Part shown: positions 1 through 4,539 of the stretch, in pieces
Position numbering within the stretch: position 1 is the first letter of the stretch
Layout: each line of letters opens with the position of its first letter
Origin: Clostridia bacterium
GTDB lineage: Bacteria > Bacillota > Clostridia > UBA1381
DNA: 5,249 nucleotides
Assembly (NCBI GenBank): GCA_900770405.1
Contig: CAAGKL010000178.1
Span: forward strand, 1-5,249
Direction: 5' to 3'
Translations under genes and position numbers: made by a program
The notes under the pieces: model-generated
What the model was told of the DNA's origin: nothing
Database searches by the model: none
Seen by the model: the letters and a program-made list of their open reading frames with translations, nothing else

Positions 1-71
1 CACGCCGACGTATATTGATACTTCAAGCGCCGAATACCGGTGAGATGCAGAATTTCAGCCGGCATTGCCGA
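1..71. other. Unassigned flank downstream of the oxidoreductase gene
   Basis: No feature can be assigned with confidence. On the minus strand an ATG at 65-63 opens a frame that runs off the window edge after 21 codons (MPAEILHLTG...), but no Shine-Dalgarno lies at the right distance. On the plus strand a frame from the edge ends at a TGA at 41-43 (...TPTYIDTSSAEYR) and could be the tail of a convergent gene. The two readings exclude each other and neither is recognisable. No terminator hairpin with a U-tract is visible after the stop codon at 72-74, so the operon may continue leftwards. Confidence 0.25.
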
Positions 72-1232
72 TTAGTGCGAGCCCTTTACATCTACCGTCA
101 TCTGAATTTCCTTTTTCACAACCTTTGACTCCGCAATTTTCTGCTGCAGCATATTGTAAAAACCGTCGTGGTCGAAATTCTTCACGTCAGCCCAGCCGTC
201 CGACCACGCCGAATAGTGTATCGCGTTGGAGATCGTCAGCCCGAATATGCCGTCATAACCCGGCGCGAGCAGCTCCGCCCCGTCCAGGATTGCCGCGGTG
301 AAGTTCCGCAAAATCCCGAGGTGCTGCGGATTTTCGCCGCCGGTCGGGATTGTGCACTCCCAGCTCTCGGGTCTGCCGAAAATCTGCGTGCGGTTTCTTT
401 TATTAAATTCGCGCTCCGACTCAACATTGCGGTGGAACACCATTTTGTCCCTCGTCACCTCGATATTTCCCATATCGCAGGCAATCTCGAGCCTGTTCAC
501 TCCCGGGGTCTCGCCGGTGGAGGTGATGTAAACGCCGGTCATACCGTTGTCGTACTCCATAAACGCGGTCACGTCGTCCTCGACCTCAATATCGTAGTAT
601 TTGCCGAAGCTCACGTGCGACATAATGCGCGAGGGCATACCGAAAAACCACTGCCACAGGTCGAGCTGGTGCGGGTTTTGGTTAATCAGCGCGCCGCCGC
701 CCTCGGTTTTCCAGGTCGAGCGCCAGGTGCAGCTGTCATGGTAAATCTGCGGTCTGTACCAGTCGGTGATAATCCAGGACGCGCGCTTGATGTGCCCGAG
801 GTCGCCGCGCAGAATCATCTTGCGCAGCTGCTGATAAACCGGGTTCGTGCGCTGGTTATACATAATCCCGAACACCTTGCCCGACTTTTTCGCCGCCTCG
901 TTCATCTCGAGCACCTGCTTGGTGTAAACGCCGGCGGGCTTCTCGCACAGAACATTCAGCCCGTGCGCAAATGCCTTTATCGCCAGCGGCGAATGGTCGT
1001 AATGCGGCACGGCTATGATGACCGCGTCAAGCTCCGCCTTCTCATACATCTCGTCGGCGTCCTTGAACAGCGCAACGCCGTCAAAATTCTCCTTCGCGTA
1101 CTCAAGCCGCTTATCGGCAATATCGCATATCGCCGCAAGGCGCATACGCGACACCTGCCCGTTGTAGATTTTGTGCGCGTGGCTCGTTCCCATATTTCCG
1201 AGACCGATAATTCCGACTCTGACTTCTTTCAT
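72..1232 (-). CDS. Gfo/Idh/MocA family NAD(P)-dependent oxidoreductase
   Basis: Predicted cytosolic sugar or polyol dehydrogenase of 386 residues, a normal family length. An N-terminal Rossmann fold carries GLGNMG at residues 10-15 straight after the first strand, with Asp37 ending the second strand (AAICD), the usual position for gripping the adenosine ribose of NAD(H). The family signature EKPAG is at 97-101, its Lys98 being the expected catalytic/cofactor lysine. The C-terminal alpha/beta domain has GGG at 178-180 and the HxxD pair His188/Asp191 (PHQLDLW), matching the family's active-site histidine motif. I chose the ATG at 1232-1230 because GGAAAGGA lies 11 bases upstream and the protein then begins four residues before the first beta strand. 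An in-frame TTG at 1262 or ATG at 1259 would overlap the upstream stop codon and put the Shine-Dalgarno inside the gene. It is the second gene of an operon, 26 bases after the isomerase gene. The substrate is unknown; inositol dehydrogenase, scyllo-inositol or 3-keto-glycoside-type activities are all possible. Confidence 0.93.
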   Translation of the reverse strand: MKEVRVGIIGLGNMGTSHAHKIYNGQVSRMRLAAICDIADKRLEYAKENFDGVALFKDADEMYEKAELDAVIIAVPHYDHSPLAIKAFAHGLNVLCEKPAGVYTKQVLEMNEAAKKSGKVFGIMYNQRTNPVYQQLRKMILRGDLGHIKRASWIITDWYRPQIYHDSCTWRSTWKTEGGGALINQNPHQLDLWQWFFGMPSRIMSHVSFGKYYDIEVEDDVTAFMEYDNGMTGVYITSTGETPGVNRLEIACDMGNIEVTRDKMVFHRNVESEREFNKRNRTQIFGRPESWECTIPTGGENPQHLGILRNFTAAILDGAELLAPGYDGIFGLTISNAIHYSAWSDGWADVKNFDHDGFYNMLQQKIAESKVVKKEIQMTVDVKGSH

Positions 1233-1258
1233 ATTAAATACCGTCCTTTCCCGCCGCA

Positions 1259-2107
1259 TCAAAGTGCCGAAATCAAATTCATCAGCGAGTCATACGCAAG
1301 AGTGAATTTCTCCGCACTGCTCTTTGCAAGCTTTGTCATTTTGTTGTCCTGCTCAAGCGCACCCAGTCCCTCAAAGCTGCCCAGATGCGGCTCAAGGCTC
1401 AAAAATCCGGTGTAATTTCTGTCGGCGAGCGCCTTTAAAATATCGCTGACCCTGCCCTCGCCCATACCGGCAGGCACAACGCTGCCGTCGGCGAGCGCGT
1501 CCTTGATGTGCATATACTCAACATAGGGCGCGAGCATATCGAACGCGTCGGGGAAGGTTTTCTGTCCGCACTGGACAAAATTCGCCGGGTCAAAAACTGC
1601 GCGCAGGCGCTCCGAGTTCACAGTCTTTAAAATATCGGCGCAGCGCCGCGCAATATCGCCGTAAATTCCCTTTTCGTTCTCGTGCAACAGCACAATGTCC
1701 TCGCGCTCGGCAAGCGCGCACATCGCCTTCATTCTGCGCATAACCTCGTCGCGGTAGGTCTCCGGCTCCTCGCCCTCGGGAATGTAAAAGCTGAAAACGC
1801 GGATATAGCGCGCGCCAAGCTTTTTCGCGATTTTGATAGTGCGCGCAAGCTTCTCCATATGCGCGTCAAAATCGTCCCTAATTCCGATTTTGCCAATCGG
1901 CGAGCCGATTGACGACACCTTGATGCCGTATTTTTTCATTTTTTCCGCCAGCGCCGCGCAGTCCGCGTCGTCGAGGTCGGAGATATTCTTCCCGTCGATG
2001 CCGCGCGGCTCGAACCAGCCTATGCCGAGCTTGTTCAGGTGCGCAAACTGCACATCGACCATCTTGTCAATCTCGTCGGAAAATCCGCTGATTGTGTAAT
2101 TTAACAT
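1259..2107 (-). CDS. Sugar phosphate isomerase/epimerase-like TIM-barrel protein (xylose isomerase-like, AP endonuclease 2 fold)
   Basis: Predicted 282-residue metal-dependent TIM-barrel enzyme of the family annotated as sugar phosphate isomerase/epimerase. Four residues sit where the D-tagatose 3-epimerase group has its metal ligands: Glu143 (LLHENEKG), Asp173 (FDPAN), His200 (YMHIKD) and Glu239 (LSLEPHL), with spacings close to that group. The MHIKD segment and the GEG at about 216-218 are typical of the family. The start is the ATG at 2107-2105, with AAGGAAGGG 8 bases upstream; an ATG at 2134 would bury that ribosome site inside the coding region. No signal peptide is visible, so it should be cytosolic. 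It is the promoter-proximal gene of a two-gene operon with the Gfo/Idh/MocA oxidoreductase, a common partnership in sugar and inositol-like catabolism and in oxidise-then-isomerise/eliminate pathways. The reaction (isomerase, epimerase, dehydratase or lyase) cannot be decided from the sequence. Confidence 0.9.
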   Translation of the reverse strand: MLNYTISGFSDEIDKMVDVQFAHLNKLGIGWFEPRGIDGKNISDLDDADCAALAEKMKKYGIKVSSIGSPIGKIGIRDDFDAHMEKLARTIKIAKKLGARYIRVFSFYIPEGEEPETYRDEVMRRMKAMCALAEREDIVLLHENEKGIYGDIARRCADILKTVNSERLRAVFDPANFVQCGQKTFPDAFDMLAPYVEYMHIKDALADGSVVPAGMGEGRVSDILKALADRNYTGFLSLEPHLGSFEGLGALEQDNKMTKLAKSSAEKFTLAYDSLMNLISAL

Positions 2108-2127
2108 AAATTCTACCCTTCCTTTCG

Positions 2128-2143
2128 GCGCCATACCCGGCGC
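2128..2143 (-). other. Small GC hairpin at the 5' end of the isomerase-oxidoreductase mRNA
   Basis: On the minus strand GCGCC, six loop bases (GGGTAT) and GGCGC form a five-pair GC stem. If transcription starts near 2145, as the -10 box suggests, the hairpin would sit within the first 20 bases of the transcript and about 20 bases before the start codon. It could protect the 5' end of the mRNA or be a small operator. It is short and may be chance in GC-rich DNA. Confidence 0.3.
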
Positions 2144-2151
2144 ACAAGAAT

Positions 2152-2157
2152 ATTATA
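2152..2157 (-). promoter_or_regulatory. Consensus -10 box (TATAAT) of the isomerase-oxidoreductase operon, without a recognisable -35
   Basis: The minus strand reads TATAAT here, placing the start site near 2145 and giving a leader of about 38 bases to the ATG at 2107. Seventeen bases upstream, where a -35 should lie, the sequence is AAGAAA, a poor match to TTGACA. A perfect -10 with no -35, overlapped by the 13-bp inverted repeat at 2165-2197 (about -20 to -52), is the usual look of an activator-dependent promoter. The likely activator is the divergent AraC-type regulator. This is inference; the repeat could also serve repression. Confidence 0.6.
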
Positions 2158-2164
2158 ATACAAA

Positions 2165-2197
2165 TTTTCTCAATTTTCTTCCTAAAAATTGAGAAAA
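2165..2197. promoter_or_regulatory. Perfect 13-bp inverted repeat, probable operator between the divergent genes
   Basis: Left arm TTTTCTCAATTTT at 2165-2177 and right arm AAAATTGAGAAAA at 2185-2197 are exact reverse complements, separated by seven bases (CTTCCTA). The dyad lies in the 140-base gap between the AraC-type gene and the divergent operon. It covers roughly -20 to -52 of the operon promoter and -39 to -71 of the regulator promoter, so one site could control both. As RNA it would be an AT-rich hairpin inside a promoter region, a poor place for a terminator, so I prefer an operator. The binding protein is inferred from position only. Confidence 0.65.
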
Positions 2198-2200
2198 ACA

Positions 2201-2229
2201 TTGCAAATATTGCGCATTTATGCTAAGAT
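2201..2229 (+). promoter_or_regulatory. Promoter of the AraC-family regulator gene (extended -10)
   Basis: TTGCAA at 2201-2206 (4 of 6 to TTGACA), a 17-base spacer and TAAGAT at 2224-2229 (4 of 6 to TATAAT), preceded by TGC, which gives an extended TGn -10. Transcription would begin near 2236, leaving a leader of about 12 bases that contains the ribosome site. The spacer and -35 hold an imperfect tandem 9-mer (ATTGCAAAT then ATTGCGCAT, 2200-2217) and a small dyad GCAA-ATA-TTGC (2203-2213), which may be a second regulator site for autoregulation. Confidence 0.55.
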
Positions 2230-2247
2230 TTAATCGAGGTGAGGGCG

Positions 2248-3057
2248 ATGAGTACGATAAGCTGCTACAAAGACCCCGAGGGGGGCTATATCTTCGCACA
2301 CAAATTTTCCGAAAATGCGCGCCCGGCGGATTTTGTGCTGCACAACCACAAGGATATGTTTGAGGTGGTTGTGTTTTTGAAGGGCAACGCGACGTTCCGC
2401 GTGGAGGGAACTTCATACACGCCCGCGCCGTGGGACGTGATTATCACCAACTACAACGAAATGCACCGTATGTGCATCAACCGCGAGGGCGAATACGACA
2501 GGATTGTATTCAATATTAAGGACGGCTTTTTCACGCGCAGCGGCTGCGGCGAGTTCAACGAGATGTTCCTCGGCAGGGCAATCGGCGCGGATAATCTGAT
2601 AAGGGCGGACACCGATGTGCGCGCGGCGGTTGAGCGGTTCTGCGCAGGGGTGGAGGACGATGCGCCGCCGGCGGTGATGAAGAGCCTGTTTATCTCGCTG
2701 CTTTATTACATTCAGAAAAAGGCGGCTCTCCCGAGCACCGAGCCGGCAAAGCAGGCGTACATAAAGGACATAATCGTCTACCTGAACGAAAATATCCGCT
2801 TGCAGCCGGCGCTCGACGACATCGCGGAGCATTTTTTCATCAACAAATATCACCTGTGCCACATTTTTCGCCGCCATACGGGTATGAGCATCAACCGTTA
2901 TGTGAATTATAAGCGGCTGCTGCTTGTGCGGGAGCTGTGCGCGGGGGGAATGTCGCTCACCGATGCGGCGGCGGAGGCGGGATTTAATAATTATTCCGGC
3001 TTTTATAAGGTTTACCGCCGCGAGTTCGGGATTTCCCCGCGCGAGGATTTAAAATAA
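2248..3057 (+). CDS. AraC-family transcriptional regulator with N-terminal cupin sensor domain
   Basis: Predicted 269-residue DNA-binding regulator. The N-terminal domain is a cupin: residues 32-46 fit the first cupin motif exactly (HxHx4Ex6G; His32, His34, Glu39, Gly46), and PWDVIITNYNEMH at 61-73 supplies the second-motif histidine, His73. The C-terminal domain (about 168-269) is the double helix-turn-helix of the AraC family. The first unit runs from LDDIAEHFFINKYHLCHIF and the second from SLTDAAAEAGFNNYSGFYK, followed by the family signature REFGISPRED. The start is the ATG at 2248; GAGGTGAGG lies just upstream, and a GTG at 2239 would overlap that ribosome site. The gene is divergent from the isomerase-oxidoreductase operon and shares a 140-base control region with it, so it most likely regulates that operon in response to a sugar-type ligand, though the ligand is not deducible. 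A terminator follows directly at 3073. Confidence 0.95.
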   Translation: MSTISCYKDPEGGYIFAHKFSENARPADFVLHNHKDMFEVVVFLKGNATFRVEGTSYTPAPWDVIITNYNEMHRMCINREGEYDRIVFNIKDGFFTRSGCGEFNEMFLGRAIGADNLIRADTDVRAAVERFCAGVEDDAPPAVMKSLFISLLYYIQKKAALPSTEPAKQAYIKDIIVYLNENIRLQPALDDIAEHFFINKYHLCHIFRRHTGMSINRYVNYKRLLLVRELCAGGMSLTDAAAEAGFNNYSGFYKVYRREFGISPREDLK

Positions 3058-3072
3058 TTTTTTTCAGTATAA

Positions 3073-3119
3073 AAGGACTGTTTAAAAGTCGAATGACTTT
3101 TTAAACAGTCCTTATTTTT
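3073..3119 (+). terminator. Rho-independent terminator of the AraC-family gene
   Basis: An 18-base left arm (3073-3090, AAGGACTGTTTAAAAGTC) pairs with 3095-3113 across a GAAT loop; the only flaw is one extra T bulged in the right arm. ATTTTT follows. It lies 15 bases after the stop codon of the regulator. The As before the stem give a weak U-run on the other strand, so partial bidirectional action is possible, but no minus-strand gene arrives here. Confidence 0.88.
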
Positions 3120-3134
3120 CAAGGAGATAGGAAA

Positions 3135-3177
3135 AAAGCTTTGGAATCGACAAACTGAGCCAAAGCTTTGGCTTTGG
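3135..3177. repeat. Nested palindrome cluster (AAAGCTTTGG / AGCCAAAGCTTTGGCT)
   Basis: AAAGCTTTGG at 3135-3144 is repeated inverted as CCAAAGCTTT at 3160-3169 with a 15-base spacer. The second copy lies inside a 16-bp perfect palindrome, AGCCAAAGCTTTGGCT (3158-3173). CTTTGG occurs three times (3139, 3166, 3172). The first and second copies can form a hairpin, or the palindrome can fold alone. It sits in non-coding DNA between a terminator and a start-less coding frame. It may be part of a dispersed intergenic repeat, a recombination site or a structured RNA; I do not recognise the family. Confidence 0.5.
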
Positions 3178-3179
3178 GG

Positions 3180-3205
3180 TACCCGAAGGCGTACATACCG
3201 AGGGC
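3180..3205 (+). repeat. Imperfect direct repeat TACCCGAAGGC / TACCGAGGGC
   Basis: TACCCGAAGGC at 3180-3190 is followed by TACCGAGGGC at 3196-3205, differing by one deleted C and one A/G change. It lies within the structured segment 3120-3248. The function is unknown, and the short length allows chance. Confidence 0.3.
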
Positions 3206-3230
3206 TCCCGAAAACTAAAGGTTTTTGGGA
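3206..3230 (+). other. RNA hairpin directly upstream of an orphan Shine-Dalgarno
   Basis: TCCCGAAAAC (3206-3215) pairs with GTTTTTGGGA (3221-3230) over a five-base TAAAG loop, ten pairs including one G-U wobble. No U-tract follows, so this is not a terminator. The stem ends three bases before AGGAGG at 3234-3239, and the combination looks like a structured 5' leader. Confidence 0.45.
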
Positions 3231-3232
3231 AA

Positions 3233-3239
3233 AAGGAGG
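3233..3239 (+). promoter_or_regulatory. Orphan ribosome binding site (AAGGAGG)
   Basis: A perfect AAGGAGG is followed at normal distance by AACAGCGTAATTAATT, which has no ATG, GTG or TTG. The only in-frame candidate is ATT at 3249-3251, an exceptionally rare start codon. The site appears to have served a gene whose first codons are no longer attached. Confidence 0.55.
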
Positions 3240-3248
3240 AACAGCGTA

Positions 3249-4106
3249 ATTAATTCGGCGCAATTCTACGCGACCGCAACGCCGGCTTCCGGCTACAGCT
3301 TCAAGGGCCGGGACATATACAAGGACGGCGCGGCGAACGGCTATCTTCTCTCGACCGCCGATGTAATCTACAGCTACAACACTCTGACAATCCCCGCCGA
3401 ATACACCGACGGCGACACGCTTGAAATAAAAGCTGTGTTCGAGCAGGACGCTCTCCGCAACGCGGCGCTTACATGGCTCGGAAATTACGACAGCGCCAAC
3501 ACATACACAATTTCAACCACTGACGAAATGCGTTACTTCGCATACGCGGTCAACAACCTCGGCAAGGACTTTGCCGGCAAAAGCGTGACGCTCGAAAAAT
3601 CGCTTGACTTCACCGGCTCGACCGATTTTGCGCCGGTGGGAAATACCGTAAACAGTTTCAACGGCAGCTTTGACGGCAAGAACAACACAATTTCCGGAAT
3701 AACCTGCACCGACCCGTCGATAGAACGCAGCGCAATCTTCGGCAGCACCGCAAGCAAGTCCACAATCGCAAATCTCAAGGTTAAGGACTGCACCTTCGGT
3801 ACAATTTCCGGCAGATCCTACTCCGGCGGCATCGTTGCCGAGGCGCGCGGCAAAATCGAAAACTGCACCGCCGAGAACATAACCCTCAGCGGCGTAAAAT
3901 CCGGCGGCATCATCGGCTACGCGGACGGCCTCACGCTGACCGACATTACTGTCAGCGCAGCGGACAGAGCTCTGATTTCTACCGCATACGGCGCAAACGG
4001 CTCTATTACGCTCAGCGGCAATAACGTCATTACCGCGGCATCGATTATCAGCGAAAGCACCGAGAACAAGCACTTTACCGCTTACAATCCCGGAGGTGAA
4101 AACTAA
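3249..4106 (+). pseudogene. 5'-truncated GLUG/beta-helix surface protein with InlB-type repeat (no start codon, no signal peptide)
   Basis: This is an open frame of 285 codons for the C-terminal part of a secreted or surface protein. The first part (about 3255-3449) resembles a bacterial InlB-B/Flg_new-type repeat: ATATPASGYSFKG, then a strand ending in LEIKAVFEQD. The usual tryptophan after F-x-G is Arg here (CGG, one base from TGG). From about 3501 to 4040 it matches GLUG-type right-handed beta-helix proteins: a YTISTTDEMRYFAYAVN opening, DFAPVG...FNGSFDGKNNTISGI, then GLUG-like repeats ending in SGGIVAEARGKIENC and SGGIIGYADG. No ATG occurs before 3528, no signal sequence exists, and the frame opens in mid-domain. 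The preceding DNA is structured non-coding sequence, so a recombination, deletion or assembly junction near 3246-3255 is likely. A TTG at 3225 keeps the frame but would place AGGAGG inside the gene. No sortase or other anchor is visible at the C-terminus. The frame's stop overlaps the next gene's start. Confidence 0.7.
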
Positions 4107-4258
4107 TGAAAGAATACCGTACACCCGAAATCAAAATGACACATTTCGATGCGCAGGACATCATCACGGAAAGCAGCATTGTGCAGAGCGAGCAACCGCA
4201 GACCTTTGACGGTGCGTTCTCGCTCGGCAGTATGACGATTGACGTTTTTGAAAACTAA
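4106..4258 (+). CDS. Small acidic 50-residue protein, translationally coupled to the GLUG frame
   Basis: A 50-residue protein starting MKEYRTPEIKMTHFDAQD and ending SMTIDVFEN. GGAGGTG lies seven bases before the ATG, and TAATG overlaps the stop of the preceding GLUG frame by one base, so the two are probably co-translated. It has no cysteine, no membrane segment and no signal peptide, and is clearly acidic (nine D/E against three K/R). From memory, its N-terminal pattern (M-K-x-Y-x-x-P-E, then F, then D-I-I-T-x-S) resembles a loose group of very small unnamed proteins in gut Clostridia; I cannot verify this here. A terminator follows six bases later, so it closes its transcription unit. Its role is unknown: a leader-like peptide, a partner of the surface protein, or an independent small protein. 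The strong ribosome site and clean stop/terminator architecture support a real gene. Confidence 0.75.
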   Translation: MKEYRTPEIKMTHFDAQDIITESSIVQSEQPQTFDGAFSLGSMTIDVFEN

Positions 4259-4263
4259 GCTTA

Positions 4264-4301
4264 CGGGAGCAGCAAAATGATTTTGCCGCTCCCGCTTTTT
4301 T
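4264..4301 (+). terminator. Rho-independent terminator after the small protein gene
   Basis: CGGGAGC-A-GCAAAAT (4264-4278) pairs with ATTTTGC-C-GCTCCCG (4280-4294): seven GC-rich pairs, one A-C mismatch, then six pairs closing a TGA loop. C and six Ts follow (4295-4301), and more Ts after one A. It separates the GLUG/small-protein unit from the DUF896-recD2 operon. Confidence 0.92.
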
Positions 4302-4315
4302 ATTTTACGCGCATC

Positions 4316-4344
4316 TTGATATTTCGCCGCGGAGGGTATATAAT
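4316..4344 (+). promoter_or_regulatory. Sigma-A type promoter of the DUF896-recD2 operon
   Basis: TTGATA at 4316-4321 (5 of 6 to consensus), a 17-base spacer and a perfect TATAAT at 4339-4344. Transcription should begin near 4351, about 17 bases before the ATG of the DUF896 gene. No LexA-type dyad (GAAC...GTTC) is visible around it, so SOS control is not apparent. It looks strong and constitutive. Confidence 0.82.
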
Positions 4345-4367
4345 AGTAGGGAAAGGATTGAAAAGCT

Positions 4368-4535
4368 ATGGAAAAAGCAAAAATCGACCGCATCGGCGAG
4401 CTCTACCGCAAGTCGAAATCTGCGGGGCTTACGCCGGCGGAGCTGGCGGAGCAGCAGGCTCTGCGGCGCGAATATCTCGACGCCGTGCGCAAAAATTTCA
4501 GGCAGACGCTTGACTCTATCGAATACGAGGATTAG
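4368..4535 (+). CDS. DUF896 / UPF0291 family small protein (YnzC-like)
   Basis: A 55-residue protein, typical for the DUF896 family. It has the expected sequence pattern: IDRIGELYRKSK, then GLTPAELAEQQALRREYL, then RKNFRQTLDSI near the C-terminus. Members are small helical-hairpin cytosolic proteins of unclear function; in Bacillus subtilis, YnzC is encoded in the SOS-controlled yneA operon. Start: ATG at 4368, with AAAGGA ten bases upstream, a slightly long spacing, and no better in-frame start. It is the first gene after a consensus promoter, and its stop lies four bases before the recD2 start, so the two are co-transcribed. The end of this gene carries GAGG that probably serves as the ribosome site of recD2. 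Confidence 0.92.
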   Translation: MEKAKIDRIGELYRKSKSAGLTPAELAEQQALRREYLDAVRKNFRQTLDSIEYED

Positions 4536-4539
4536 TTTT

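Noticed and set aside
1..65. Minus-strand start of a third operon gene (MPAEILHLTG...)
   Set aside because: Only 21 codons are visible, with no ribosome site at a proper distance and no recognisable family; a competing plus-strand reading exists.
168..1415. A 415-codon plus-strand frame opposite the oxidoreductase gene
   Set aside because: It is an antisense shadow of a clearly recognisable minus-strand enzyme gene; it runs past that gene into the isomerase gene, matches no family I know and has low-complexity Arg/Val/His composition typical of reversed GC-rich codons.
2165..2197. The 13-bp dyad as a terminator
   Set aside because: It lies between divergent promoters rather than after a gene, its stem is AT-rich, and no transcript from either side should reach it; an operator is more likely.
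2413..2877. A 154-codon minus-strand frame opposite the AraC-family gene
   Set aside because: It is an antisense shadow; the plus-strand product has complete cupin and double helix-turn-helix motifs.
3135..3248. Insertion sequence or CRISPR-like repeat
   Set aside because: There is no transposase, no target-site duplication that I can identify, and no regularly spaced repeat units.
3112..3249. A plus-strand open frame through the structured segment (Trp/Arg-rich, ending at TAA 3247-3249)
   Set aside because: It has no start codon behind a ribosome site, overlaps the terminator and palindromes, and its composition looks like chance translation of repeat DNA.
3513..4124. A 203-codon minus-strand frame opposite the GLUG frame
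   Set aside because: Its Ala/Gly/Val-rich translation is the mirror of the repetitive GLUG coding sequence; no minus-strand promoter or ribosome site is visible, while the plus frame shows clear family motifs.
4310..4367. SOS (LexA) box upstream of the DUF896 gene
   Set aside because: I looked for GAAC-n4-GTTC or close variants around the promoter and found none.
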